64,000 nt of DNA from Persicimonas caeni (GTDB lineage: Bacteria; Myxococcota_A; Bradymonadia; Bradymonadales; Bradymonadaceae): positions 3,061,074 through 3,125,073 of the forward strand of contig NZ_CP041186.1 of NCBI RefSeq assembly GCF_006517175.1. Direction: 5' to 3'. Positions 57,003 to 64,000 of the stretch are shown here, piece after piece. The notes below the pieces were generated by a model. That model was not told the origin of the DNA. It saw only the letters and a program-made list of their open reading frames with translations, and searched no databases. Made by a program: the position numbers and the translations under genes. Within the stretch, counting starts at the first letter, position 1, and the number at the start of each line of letters is the position of its first letter.

Positions 57003-57026
57003 GAAAATTTTTCGCGAGGGCAGGGA

Positions 57027-57148
57027 TGAGGCTGTCGCAGAAGCTCGGCGCCGTTTGGAGGCAGCGCTTCCAGCGCTGGTTACAGAAACGTGCGGCCTTG
57101 CAACCAGCGCAAGATGCGCTGCCTCCAAAGGCTTTTGCGACAACCTCA
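57027..57148 (+). repeat. 122-bp nested inverted repeat element
   Basis: Outer arms (57027-57044 and 57131-57148) pair as TGAGG-TGTCGCA-AAGC. Inside are two copies of the ACCAG...TGCCTCCAA palindrome family seen in fliK, facing each other (57053-57081 and 57099-57127). AGGGATG occurs on both flanks and could be a target duplication. Confidence 0.72.
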
Positions 57149-57179
57149 GGGATGCCCCGCACCTAAAACGAGAGGATTT

Positions 57180-58046
57180 TTAGAGTTTCATAAGCAGGTC
57201 GGACGACTTGAGCCGTCCGGCCACCTCGGCGGTGGCTTGCAGCGCGGAGGTGATCGACTCGAGGCGTGAGGCGGCCTCGGCGACGTCGGTCGACTCGAGG
57301 CGCGAGGCGTCGACCTCACTCTGGAAGGAGATCGCCTCGGAGAAGGCGGCGGCGTGGTCGAGCGCGTCGAGGCGGCTGCCGGCGATCTGGCGAGAGTGGT
57401 TGAGCTGCTCGATGGAGCCGTCGATGTCGGTGATCAGCGCGCGGGCGGCGTCCTGGTCGCCGGCGCGCAGCGCCTGCTCGAGTTGGTCGAGCACGAAGGG
57501 GATGTCGATGTTCCCGGCGAACGCCTCGGCGCCCGAGAGCTGCTCGATCTTGGTCGTCGGCGCGACCTCGACCTCGCGAAGCCGCGTGCTCCCCACGTAG
57601 CCGCCGGCGTCGTACGGCGGCTGGCCGTCGGCGATGCCGCCGAACAGATACCGCCCCTGATGCTTGGTGTTGATCGTCTGCACGAGCGCCTCGCGCATCT
57701 CGGCGATCTCGTCGGCCCCGCCGTCGAGCACGGCCTGCGACTTGAGCCCGCTGGCCATCTGCACGGTCAACTCTTTGACGCGCACCATGATGTCGTCGGC
57801 GTTGCCCAGCGCGGCGTCGGCGGCCTGCATCTCCTCGCGCACCCGGGCGTTGACCTCCAGATACGCCTTCTGGCGAGCATCGGCGGCCTCGATGCGCGAC
57901 AACATCGCCGCGGCGACCGGATCGTCGCTGGGTCGATTGACCTGCTTGCCGCTCGAAATCTGCTCGATCGTCTCTTGAAGCCGCGACTGATTGGTGCGCA
58001 GCCGGTCGACCAACGACAAGTACTTGTTATGTTCGGTGACACGCAT
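57180..58046 (-). CDS. flgL: Flagellar hook-filament junction protein FlgL
   Basis: The 288-residue protein starts MRVTEHNKYLSLVDRLRTNQ with the flagellin-like ISSGKQVNRPSDDPVAAAML motif. The C-terminal helix ends ATAEVAGRLKSSDLLMKL. It forms the second junction layer between hook and filament. Two REP-like units lie upstream, between it and flgK. Confidence 0.94.
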   Translation of the reverse strand: MRVTEHNKYLSLVDRLRTNQSRLQETIEQISSGKQVNRPSDDPVAAAMLSRIEAADARQKAYLEVNARVREEMQAADAALGNADDIMVRVKELTVQMASGLKSQAVLDGGADEIAEMREALVQTINTKHQGRYLFGGIADGQPPYDAGGYVGSTRLREVEVAPTTKIEQLSGAEAFAGNIDIPFVLDQLEQALRAGDQDAARALITDIDGSIEQLNHSRQIAGSRLDALDHAAAFSEAISFQSEVDASRLESTDVAEAASRLESITSALQATAEVAGRLKSSDLLMKL

Positions 58047-58062
58047 GGTGCTATTTCCTACA

Positions 58063-58159
58063 GATCCCCCAGCTACGCTTCGCTTCGTGGGGGGCTATCA
58101 AATTTTTGGCTCCGCCCTCCGATCCCCCAGCTACGCTTCGCTTCGCAGGGGGCTATCAC
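58063..58159 (+). repeat. Duplicated palindromic unit between flgK and flgL
   Basis: Two units (58063-58101 and 58121-58159, period 58) share GATCCCCCAGCTACGCTTCG and pair GCCCCC/GGGGGC-type arms. They use the same CTTCGCTTCG core as the 51 kb and 53 kb blocks. Confidence 0.78.
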
Positions 58160-58191
58160 TTGTTTAGTGAATCGAGGCGAACGCGCTAACG

Positions 58192-59580
58192 CTACCTCTT
58201 GATCGACAGGATCGTATCAAACATCTCATCACCCACCTGAATCAACTTCATCGACGCCTCGAAGGCCCTCTGGGCCTGCGTCATCGCGACCATCTCCTCT
58301 TCGAGGGAGACGCCCGAGACCGACGCTTCCAGGCTTTCGAGCTGGGCGAGGCTCGCCGAGGCGGCTTCGGCCATGTTGGAGGCGGACGCGACGGATTTGC
58401 CTACTGCGATCGCCACGCCGCGGCTGCCCTGGCGCAGGGTGTTGCCGGAGCTGAGCGCGGCGTCTTGGAGCGTCAGCATCTGCTCGATATTGCCGTTGCC
58501 GCCGGGCACGCCCGCCGGGTCGGCGGCGGTGGCCAATGCGTCGGGGTTCGTGGTGACCAGCGAGCTGACCTGCAGGTTGCGCGCGGCGCCGTCGGGCGAG
58601 CCGAGGGGCACGAAGAAGTCGCGCCCGCCCACGCCGTCGGTGCCTACGCCGGCCCCGTGTACGGCGTTGAACTCGTTGGCGAAGTCGTAGGCGAGCTGGT
58701 CGAGGTCGGCGATCTGGCCGGCGAGTAGCTCGTTGTGCGAGTCGAGCAGGCCGCCCAGGCCGCCGCCGGGCGTGTCGAGTTTGCGCGGGGCGGCCGCGCC
58801 CCCGTCGAGCAGGAGCTGCAGCTCGCCGGCCGCGGTGCGCTCGACCTGCAGCGTGCGCGCCTTGCCGGCTTCGACCAGCGCCGCGCCGCTCTTGTCGATG
58901 AGCTGGATGGTGCCCGCCTCGCGGGGGACGACGTCGACCGAGATCTGCTCGGAGACGCCGGCGATGAGCCGATCGCGCTTGTCGATGAGTTCGCCGGCGT
59001 GCTGGCCGGCCTGCACGGCTTGCTTGATGCGTCCGTCGAGCTGGGCGATCTGCTCGAGGTCGCCGTTGAGCGAGTCGACGCGCGCCTGCATCCCCGTAAA
59101 GATCTGGTCCTGCTGGTCGGCCATCGCCTTTCGCGTACGCGAGAAGCGCCGGGTCATCTCCTGGGCCGACTCGATAAAGTCCTGGCGCTCGATGGCGCCC
59201 GAGGGGTTCGACGACAAGTTGCGAAGGCTCGAGAAGAAGCTGTCGACTTGCGAGGCGAGGTCCTGGCCGTTGCCGGGGTTGAGGGCGGCCTCGACGATCG
59301 ATTCGGCCTCGATGCGGGCGGCCTGGTAGCCGAATTCGCCGCGATGATGGGCGAGCTGGCGGTCGATGAAGGGGGCGCGGACAGACTCTTGTGCGCCGAC
59401 TTGCACCCCGCGAAGCTCGGGGTTGGCGTAGGCGCCGCCCAGGGTGGTCAGCTCGACGCGTTGACGTCGGTATCCGGGCGTAGATGCATTGGCAATATTA
59501 TTCTGGACGGTCTCCATCCGACTCTGGTGGCTGAGCAGAGCGGTGCGGCCCAGCGAGAGTAGATTTCCGACCGAACTCAT
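58192..59580 (-). CDS. flgK: Flagellar hook-filament junction protein FlgK
   Basis: The 462-residue protein starts MSSVGNLLSLGRTALLSHQS with VQNNIANASTPGYRRQRVEL. The middle matches the HAP1 pattern (YDFANEFNAVHGAGVG). The C-terminus is SGVSLEEEMVAMTQAQRAFEA, ending ILSIKR. Its start overlaps the flgN stop by one base. Confidence 0.96.
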   Translation of the reverse strand: MSSVGNLLSLGRTALLSHQSRMETVQNNIANASTPGYRRQRVELTTLGGAYANPELRGVQVGAQESVRAPFIDRQLAHHRGEFGYQAARIEAESIVEAALNPGNGQDLASQVDSFFSSLRNLSSNPSGAIERQDFIESAQEMTRRFSRTRKAMADQQDQIFTGMQARVDSLNGDLEQIAQLDGRIKQAVQAGQHAGELIDKRDRLIAGVSEQISVDVVPREAGTIQLIDKSGAALVEAGKARTLQVERTAAGELQLLLDGGAAAPRKLDTPGGGLGGLLDSHNELLAGQIADLDQLAYDFANEFNAVHGAGVGTDGVGGRDFFVPLGSPDGAARNLQVSSLVTTNPDALATAADPAGVPGGNGNIEQMLTLQDAALSSGNTLRQGSRGVAIAVGKSVASASNMAEAASASLAQLESLEASVSGVSLEEEMVAMTQAQRAFEASMKLIQVGDEMFDTILSIKR

Positions 59581-60122
59581 CAGATTTTACTCCTGATCGC
59601 GCTCAGCGAGCGTCGTTTCATGCGCCCGTTGGCGTTGTAGGTGGTCGACGCAGCGGCGCCGCTGATCTCGCCGATATACGCTTCGATCCAGCTCAGAGAG
59701 CGGCTCACCAGCGACTGGTTCACAGAGTTCAGCTCGGTGACCACGTCGACCAGGGCTTCGAAACGATCGGCTTTGTCGCCTAGCTTGCTGCTCAGCTCCG
59801 GGTCGGCCTGAGCGGCGAGCCCGCGCAGCGCGTCGGGCATCGACTCGGGCAGGCTCGCCTGGTCGCGGCCGGCGTCGTTCCACAGCCGGCTCAGCGCGGT
59901 GCGGCGCTCGGCGCCGTCGCGCTCGAAGCCTTCCAGCAGGCCGCGCTTGCGATCGAGCGTGCTCAACAGGCTGCCCACGTCGAAGACGGTGACGTACTCA
60001 CGCTCTTTTTGCAGACATTCGGTCAGCTCCACCAGACGTGCCTCGGCGCGAGCGAGAACCGCTTCGAGGGCTTCAACGTGCTTGGTATCGAAAATCTGCA
60101 TGGTATCCGTCGAGGTATTCAT
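59580..60122 (-). CDS. flgN: Flagellar junction-protein chaperone FlgN
   Basis: The 180-residue helical protein starts MNTSTDTMQIFDTKH with GGAG upstream. It contains LVELTECLQKEREYVTVFDV and ends in a basic tail (RMKRRSLSAIRSKI), as expected of FlgN, which escorts FlgK and FlgL. It sits just before flgK. Confidence 0.82.
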   Translation of the reverse strand: MNTSTDTMQIFDTKHVEALEAVLARAEARLVELTECLQKEREYVTVFDVGSLLSTLDRKRGLLEGFERDGAERRTALSRLWNDAGRDQASLPESMPDALRGLAAQADPELSSKLGDKADRFEALVDVVTELNSVNQSLVSRSLSWIEAYIGEISGAAASTTYNANGRMKRRSLSAIRSKI

Positions 60123-60259
60123 CGGGCGGTGCTCCAAAGGTTCTGCCGAATCTGATCGGGAGATCCGTGGGCCGGCGGGCTCACAATGAGGCCACAAGTC
60201 CACGGCGGCTCGTTCGTCTTGCAGAGGATCGAGTCGGCAGCCGTAGTCTCAGCGCGCGC

Positions 60260-60571
60260 TCAACTGTCGCCCAAGATTTCGATGGCAGCACCGTCACCGA
60301 GCATCCGATCGGCCAGGCCCTGCAAGTCGGGCTTGTACTCACCCGAGCGGATCGCGGCCTTGAGCTCTTCGAAGGCGACGTCGTCGACCGGCGATTGCAT
60401 GGCAATGTCGGTCAACTCGTTGAGATGACGAGAAGCACTCACGTCCACCGAGTCGCGTGCGTTGGCGGCATTTTGCTCGCCAGTCTCGCTTTGCACCTCT
60501 GCGGCTTTCTCAGAGCCGCCGGCTTTGTTCACGCGCGTGGAGGGCGTGTTATTCAGATTGATGATTTTCAT
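60260..60571 (-). CDS. flgM: Anti-sigma-28 factor FlgM
   Basis: The 103-residue protein starts MKIINLNNTPSTRVNKAGGS. The C-terminal half (RDSVDVSASRHLNELTDIA, FEELKAAIRSGEYKPD, LADRML) carries the sigma-28-binding helices of FlgM. Export of FlgM after hook completion would release sigma-28 for the many promoters here. It has its own sigma-28 site, giving feedback. Confidence 0.9.
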   Translation of the reverse strand: MKIINLNNTPSTRVNKAGGSEKAAEVQSETGEQNAANARDSVDVSASRHLNELTDIAMQSPVDDVAFEELKAAIRSGEYKPDLQGLADRMLGDGAAIEILGDS

Positions 60572-60616
60572 GGTCTTCTCTCACGGCTATCGGGGTCTCG
60601 ACACTCTGCGTGGAGT

Positions 60617-60644
60617 ACATCGACACGCGTAAGTATGAGCTTTA
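60617..60644 (-). promoter_or_regulatory. Sigma-28-type promoter of flgM
   Basis: The minus-strand sequence is TAAA, 16 bases, GTCGATGT. Its -35 overlaps the end of flgJ, about 46 bases upstream of the flgM start. Confidence 0.78.
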
Positions 60645-61001
60645 AAAATTATTTCCCTTTTTTTCCGTTTCGTCCGAAAGGCCCCAGGCTCGCTCCAAAA
60701 GCCGAGCGATTCCAAGCTCTCCTCGGTCGGCGGCCATGTCGGCGACGCGCTCGGAGAGCATATCCTGATAGAACTCTCCGGCCAATTGTTTGTCGGCGCC
60801 CATCGCCGACGATTGGTTCATCTGCTTGAAGAGTTGGCGGGCAAAAATTGCCTCGAACTCTTTGGCGGCCTCGCGCATCTTCTCCGATCGCTCGGTGTTT
60901 GGTCGCTCGCCACTTTTGCCCACAGCGCCGGCCTCGCCGCTCAGCTGGGCGCGCTGGGTAAGCTGCAGTTGTTGGATGGCGCTCAGGTTCATCGTGCTCA
61001 T
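60642..61001 (-). CDS. flgJ: FlgJ-type rod assembly protein without muramidase domain
   Basis: The 119-residue protein has the FlgJ N-terminal rod-binding signature (EKMREAAKEFEAIFARQLFKQ, LAGEFYQDMLSERVADMAA). The C-terminal glucosaminidase/muramidase domain of enterobacterial FlgJ is missing, as usual in deltaproteobacteria. A separate lytic enzyme must open the wall for the rod. Confidence 0.9.
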   Translation of the reverse strand: MSTMNLSAIQQLQLTQRAQLSGEAGAVGKSGERPNTERSEKMREAAKEFEAIFARQLFKQMNQSSAMGADKQLAGEFYQDMLSERVADMAADRGELGIARLLERAWGLSDETEKKGNNF

Positions 61002-61010
61002 GAATCGTCC

Positions 61011-62219
61011 TTACTGGATAACCAGTTTGGCGTTGAGGGCTCCGGCCGACTTGATTGCCTGCAAGATCGCGACCAGGTCGCGAGGCGTGGCGCCCAAAGC
61101 GTTGAGTCCGGCCACCACATCGCCGATGGTCGCCTCCGGCGCGACCACCCGAAGCGCGCGGTCCTGCTCGTTGGCCGACACGTCCGAGTCGGGCGTCACC
61201 GTCGTCTGCCCCGCGCCCAGCGCGTTGGGCTGGGAGGCGCGGTAGTCGGTCGAGATGGCCACGTTCAGGTTGCCGTGGGCGATGGCCACCGGACCCAGGG
61301 TGACGTCGCCGCCCAAGACCACCGTGCCGGTGCGCTCGTTGATGATCACCTTGGCGACCGTGCTTCGCTGCACGTCGATGCGCTCGAGGATGGCGATGAA
61401 CTGCGGGACGTGGTCGGAAAAATTGTCCGGAACTTTTACCCGCACCGTCGACGCGTCGGTCGCGCTTGCGATGCCCTGGAACGGCTCGGGCTTGTCGCTC
61501 TCTTCGGCGGGCTGAGCGTTCGGGTCCTGCTGAGCGTTGGGATCGGGCTGGGCATTCGCATCCTGCGCGGGCTCGTCCTCGGCGAACAGCTCGCTGACGG
61601 TGCGCGCGATGCCTACGGCGGTGGTGAAGTCGGCCTGGTGCAAGATCAGCCGGATCTCGGTCTTCTGCGACAGGTCCAGCGCCACGCTGCGCTCGACGAG
61701 CGCGCCGTCGGGGATGCGCCCGGCGGTCACGTGGTTCTTGGTCACCGAGTTGCCCCCGACGCCGCTCGCCGAGTAGCCCCCCACCGACACCGAGCCCTGG
61801 GCCATCGCGTAGATCTTGCCGTCGGGCCCGCGAAGCGGCGACATCAGCAGCGTGCCGCCCTTGAGGCTGCGCGCGTTGCCCATGCTCGAGACAGTCACGT
61901 CGAGCTTCTGGCCCGACTGCGCAAACGGCGGCAGCTGGGCGGTCACCATGACCGCGGCGACGTTTTTGGTCTGCAGCTTTTTCTTGTCGACCTTGATGCC
62001 CATGCGGCTGAGCATCGAGGCGGTCGACTGCACCGTCAGCGCCGAGCGACCCACGTCGCCGGTGCCGTCGAGGCCGACGACCAGGCCGTAGCCCAGAAGC
62101 TGGTTCTCACGCACGCCCTGCACATACGCGATATCCTTGATGCGCACGGCTTCGGCGTCGGCCGGCAGCATGACCAGCAACGCGAGGAGGAAGGCGATTA
62201 TGTGAGTCAATTGCTTCAT
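61011..62219 (-). CDS. flgI: Flagellar P-ring protein FlgI
   Basis: The protein of about 402 residues starts MKQLTHIIAFLLALLVMLPADA (a start three codons upstream is also possible) with a signal peptide. The FlgI hallmarks are IKDIAYVQGVRENQLLGYGL and VVGLDGTGD. An Asp/Pro/Gln-rich insert (residues ~213-245, DPNAQQDPNAQ) is unusual for the family. It forms the periplasmic ring. Confidence 0.95.
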   Translation of the reverse strand: MKQLTHIIAFLLALLVMLPADAEAVRIKDIAYVQGVRENQLLGYGLVVGLDGTGDVGRSALTVQSTASMLSRMGIKVDKKKLQTKNVAAVMVTAQLPPFAQSGQKLDVTVSSMGNARSLKGGTLLMSPLRGPDGKIYAMAQGSVSVGGYSASGVGGNSVTKNHVTAGRIPDGALVERSVALDLSQKTEIRLILHQADFTTAVGIARTVSELFAEDEPAQDANAQPDPNAQQDPNAQPAEESDKPEPFQGIASATDASTVRVKVPDNFSDHVPQFIAILERIDVQRSTVAKVIINERTGTVVLGGDVTLGPVAIAHGNLNVAISTDYRASQPNALGAGQTTVTPDSDVSANEQDRALRVVAPEATIGDVVAGLNALGATPRDLVAILQAIKSAGALNAKLVIQ

Positions 62220-62256
62220 GACGTCCATCGGTGCGGGGGCATCTTGCCCTCGTCAT

Positions 62257-63027
62257 CTAAAACGGCCAAATCCACCCAAAGAACCGCGTAAACACACCCG
62301 GCTTTTGCTGCTCCGAGAGCACGCCGCGGCCGGTAAACTCGATCTCGGCGTCGGCCAACTTCGTCGAGCTGATCTCGTTCTGCTCGTCGATATCGTGCGG
62401 CCGGGCCACACCGCTCACGTAGAAGTGATGTTCCTCGTCGTTGACCAGGATGACGCGGTGTCCCTCGACGAACAGGTTGCCGTTGGGCAGCGTCTTCTTG
62501 ACGATCACCTGCACCGTCGCGGTCAACTGCTCGCTGCGTCCCGTCTCGCCGCGGCTCTCGTAGTCGATCTCGGAGCCGGCGGCGATGAGCTCTTCGGGGT
62601 CGATGTCGGCGTCGAGCTTCTGCAGCTTGGCCATCGCCCCCAGAAACGAGGCGATATTGGCGTTGATCTCGGTCTTGCGGTCGATGCGGGTATTCGCGTC
62701 GCGGCGAGCGTCGGCGTACTCCTCGACCTCGACGGTGAGCACGTCGCCCACACGCAGCGCGCGCTGGTCGGCGTACAGGTAATTCGACAGCTCGTTCGCG
62801 CTCCACAGCGACCCGTCGGTGCGCCCGCCTTGGGCCTGCTCGGGCTGCACGGGCATCTGGTAGTCACGCGACTTGGGCTTGTACCCGTCGATATGACTCG
62901 GCTCGTTGGCGCAGCCTGCTGCGAGCAACGCACCGGCCAAGAGGGATCGAACAGCTACGGTTTGCAGCAGCGACTTGGCCACGTTGTGGCGGTTCTTGGT
63001 TCTTGGTTCTTGGTTCTTGGTGAGCAT
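62257..63027 (-). CDS. flgH: Flagellar L-ring lipoprotein FlgH
   Basis: The 256-residue frame starts at the ATG overlapping the flgA stop (TGATG). Residues 1-15 are encoded by a heptanucleotide repeat; the in-frame GTG at 62982 would give a normal lipoprotein start (VAKSLLQTVAVRSLLAGALL, Cys in AAGC). The FlgH core contains LWSANELSNYLYADQRALRVGD and the C-terminal SGVARPHDIDEQNEISS. It makes the outer-membrane ring. Confidence 0.93.
   Translation of the reverse strand: MLTKNQEPRTKNRHNVAKSLLQTVAVRSLLAGALLAAGCANEPSHIDGYKPKSRDYQMPVQPEQAQGGRTDGSLWSANELSNYLYADQRALRVGDVLTVEVEEYADARRDANTRIDRKTEINANIASFLGAMAKLQKLDADIDPEELIAAGSEIDYESRGETGRSEQLTATVQVIVKKTLPNGNLFVEGHRVILVNDEEHHFYVSGVARPHDIDEQNEISSTKLADAEIEFTGRGVLSEQQKPGVFTRFFGWIWPF
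62991..63021 (-). repeat. Heptanucleotide repeat at flgH start
   Basis: Four copies of the 7-base unit GGTTCTT plus GGT lie within the first codons of flgH. A change of one unit would shift the frame between the ATG at 63027 and the rest of flgH. Confidence 0.88.
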
Positions 63028-63797
63028 CAGGGGACCTCGACGAGGGCGTTGGAGCGGGCAATGGCGTTGACGACGGCGTTGGAAGAGGCGCTGCGCACGC
63101 GCACGGTGTCGCCGCGCTTGCCGCTCTGCAGGGCGACGCCGCGGTCGGTGATCTTGACCGCGCCGCGACGCACCAGAATCGTCACGATCTGGTTGCGCTC
63201 CACGGCCACCGGCTCTTCGAGCAGGCTGGCAGTGATCACCTGGCCGGCCTTGATGCGCCGGCGCGCGATCTTGTGGTCGAGCTCGCCCGTGTCGGTGACG
63301 AAGCCGTGGGGGAGCCCGTCGAGTGTTTTGGGCTCCACGCGCACCATGGAGCCGACCGCGGCGTCGGCGTCGATGTCGGCGTCGGCCACCAGCACGGGGA
63401 CCTCGATGGTCACCGGCGCCTGGACCCACGCCCCACGAGCGCTCTCCGAAGAGACGAGTCGAGCGCGGACGCGGCGACGCAAGCGCCGCTCGTCGAGCTC
63501 GAGGCGATAGTCGCCGGCGGGCATCTTGCCCACGACGCGAATCTTGCCGACCTCGACGGTGGCGCCCTTCCACGGAAGCGCGGCCTGGACGGCGTCTTCG
63601 AGCTGCTGTTTGAGCGGCTGCGAGTCGGCCTGGGCACGGGGAGTCCAGGCGGTCAGCGCGAGTAAGACGAGCGGGAGGAGGTAAAGAAGGCCTCTCCCTC
63701 GGTCCCTCTCCATCCCTTCGGGCGGAGAGGGAGTCCTCTCCTCGGTCCTCTCCTGGCCTACGGCCGGAGAGGAAGATGTCGGGTTGACGTAGGTCAT
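63027..63797 (-). CDS. flgA: Flagella basal-body P-ring assembly protein FlgA
   Basis: The 256-residue protein has a signal-like segment (LLYLLPLVLLALTAWTPRAQA, ~37-57). The C-terminal SAF/FlgA region reads RRRIKAGQVITASLLE and VRVRSASSNAVVNAIARSNALVEV. It chaperones FlgI. Residues ~9-36 are encoded by a palindromic repeat, so the true start may be the ATG at 63713 (MERDRGRG) rather than 63797. Confidence 0.85.
   Translation of the reverse strand: MTYVNPTSSSPAVGQERTEERTPSPPEGMERDRGRGLLYLLPLVLLALTAWTPRAQADSQPLKQQLEDAVQAALPWKGATVEVGKIRVVGKMPAGDYRLELDERRLRRRVRARLVSSESARGAWVQAPVTIEVPVLVADADIDADAAVGSMVRVEPKTLDGLPHGFVTDTGELDHKIARRRIKAGQVITASLLEEPVAVERNQIVTILVRRGAVKITDRGVALQSGKRGDTVRVRSASSNAVVNAIARSNALVEVP
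63691..63772 (-). repeat. Palindromic repeat inside 5' end of flgA
   Basis: Two CCTCTCC...GGAGAGG units of the family seen at 51 kb and 53.5 kb lie within the flgA frame, upstream of or within its signal peptide. Confidence 0.75.
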
Positions 63798-63808
63798 CGG
63801 CTCGTTGC

Positions 63809-64000
63809 TTAGCGGATATTCGTGGTCGACTGGAGCATCTCGTCGGCGGTGCGAATCACCTTCGAGTTGAGCTCGTAGGAGCGTTGGCTGACGATCATCG
63901 AGATCATCTCCTCGGTCACCTCGACGTTGGAGGTCTCCAGGTACCCCTGGCTGAGCGCGCCGGTGCTTCCCTCGCCCGGAAGCCCCATGCGCTCGGGGCC
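63809..64000 (-). CDS. flgG: Flagellar distal rod protein FlgG, 5' part outside window
   Basis: The visible 63 codons end at a TAA at 63809. They read LSQGYLETSNVEVTEEMISM, then IVSQRSYELNSKVIRTADEM and LQSTTNIR, which is the conserved FlgG C-terminus. It begins beyond the window and is followed by flgA after 11 bases. Confidence 0.93.
   Translation of the reverse strand, partial: GPERMGLPGEGSTGALSQGYLETSNVEVTEEMISMIVSQRSYELNSKVIRTADEMLQSTTNIR

Overview
The window is high-GC chromosomal DNA of a motile, Gram-negative, deltaproteobacteria-like bacterium. The flagellum has P- and L-ring genes (flgI, flgH), and there are many lipoproteins with acidic linkers and a large cytoplasmic-type hybrid histidine kinase. 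Two flagellar promoter classes can be read directly: sigma-54 (GG/GC at -24/-12) and sigma-28. The sigma-28 sites all have the form TAAA-N15/16-GNCGATGT. A Bradymonadota/Myxococcota-type host is my inference only; there is no rRNA gene here.

Layout. 1-8.8 kb: cell-envelope genes (a partial lipoprotein, a Spy/CpxP-like protein, an L-domain-like lipoprotein, a small secreted protein) and an 1822-residue protein of unknown function with a peptidoglycan-binding domain. 9-12.3 kb: a hybrid histidine kinase and an FHA protein. 12.4-22.1 kb: chemotaxis genes on the minus strand. The large operon is cheA-cheW-mcp-cheX-cheY-cheX2-cheY2-cheB-cheR, followed by a separately promoted mcp-STAS pair. Both units start at sigma-28-type sites. 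22.1-26.7 kb: low-complexity repeats, a large serine recombinase element, and a sigma-28-linked STAS protein. 27.6-34 kb: four short flagellin genes, each with its own sigma-28 site, separated by a MITE-like element, terminator palindromes, a possible sigma-54 non-coding RNA and a tandem array of roughly 283-bp units.

34-38.7 kb: a LamG-like lipoprotein, then fliD-fliS-fliT-like plus an unknown gene. 38.8-49.5 kb: a sigma-54 promoter followed by flgB-flgC-fliE-fliF-fliG-fliH-fliI-motE-like-fliK-flgD-flgE; no separate fliJ is visible. 49.5-51 kb: a small protein and a FIST sensor protein. 51-53.9 kb: a DUF559-type gene split by an IS3-family element between two copies of a palindromic repeat block. 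53.9-57 kb: a minus-strand operon with its own sigma-28 site encoding a 59-residue protein, a V4R-like protein, a 101-residue protein and a cysteine desulfurase. 57-64 kb: flgL, flgK, flgN, flgM, flgJ, flgI, flgH, flgA and the end of flgG.

Working model. Sigma-54 makes the hook-basal-body proteins. FlgM export then releases sigma-28, which turns on flagellins, the filament cap and chaperones, chemotaxis, flgM itself and two kinds of unexpected passenger: STAS-like proteins and the cysteine desulfurase/V4R operon. Palindromic repeats have entered coding sequence, most strikingly fliK (the hook-length ruler) and the 5' end of flgA.
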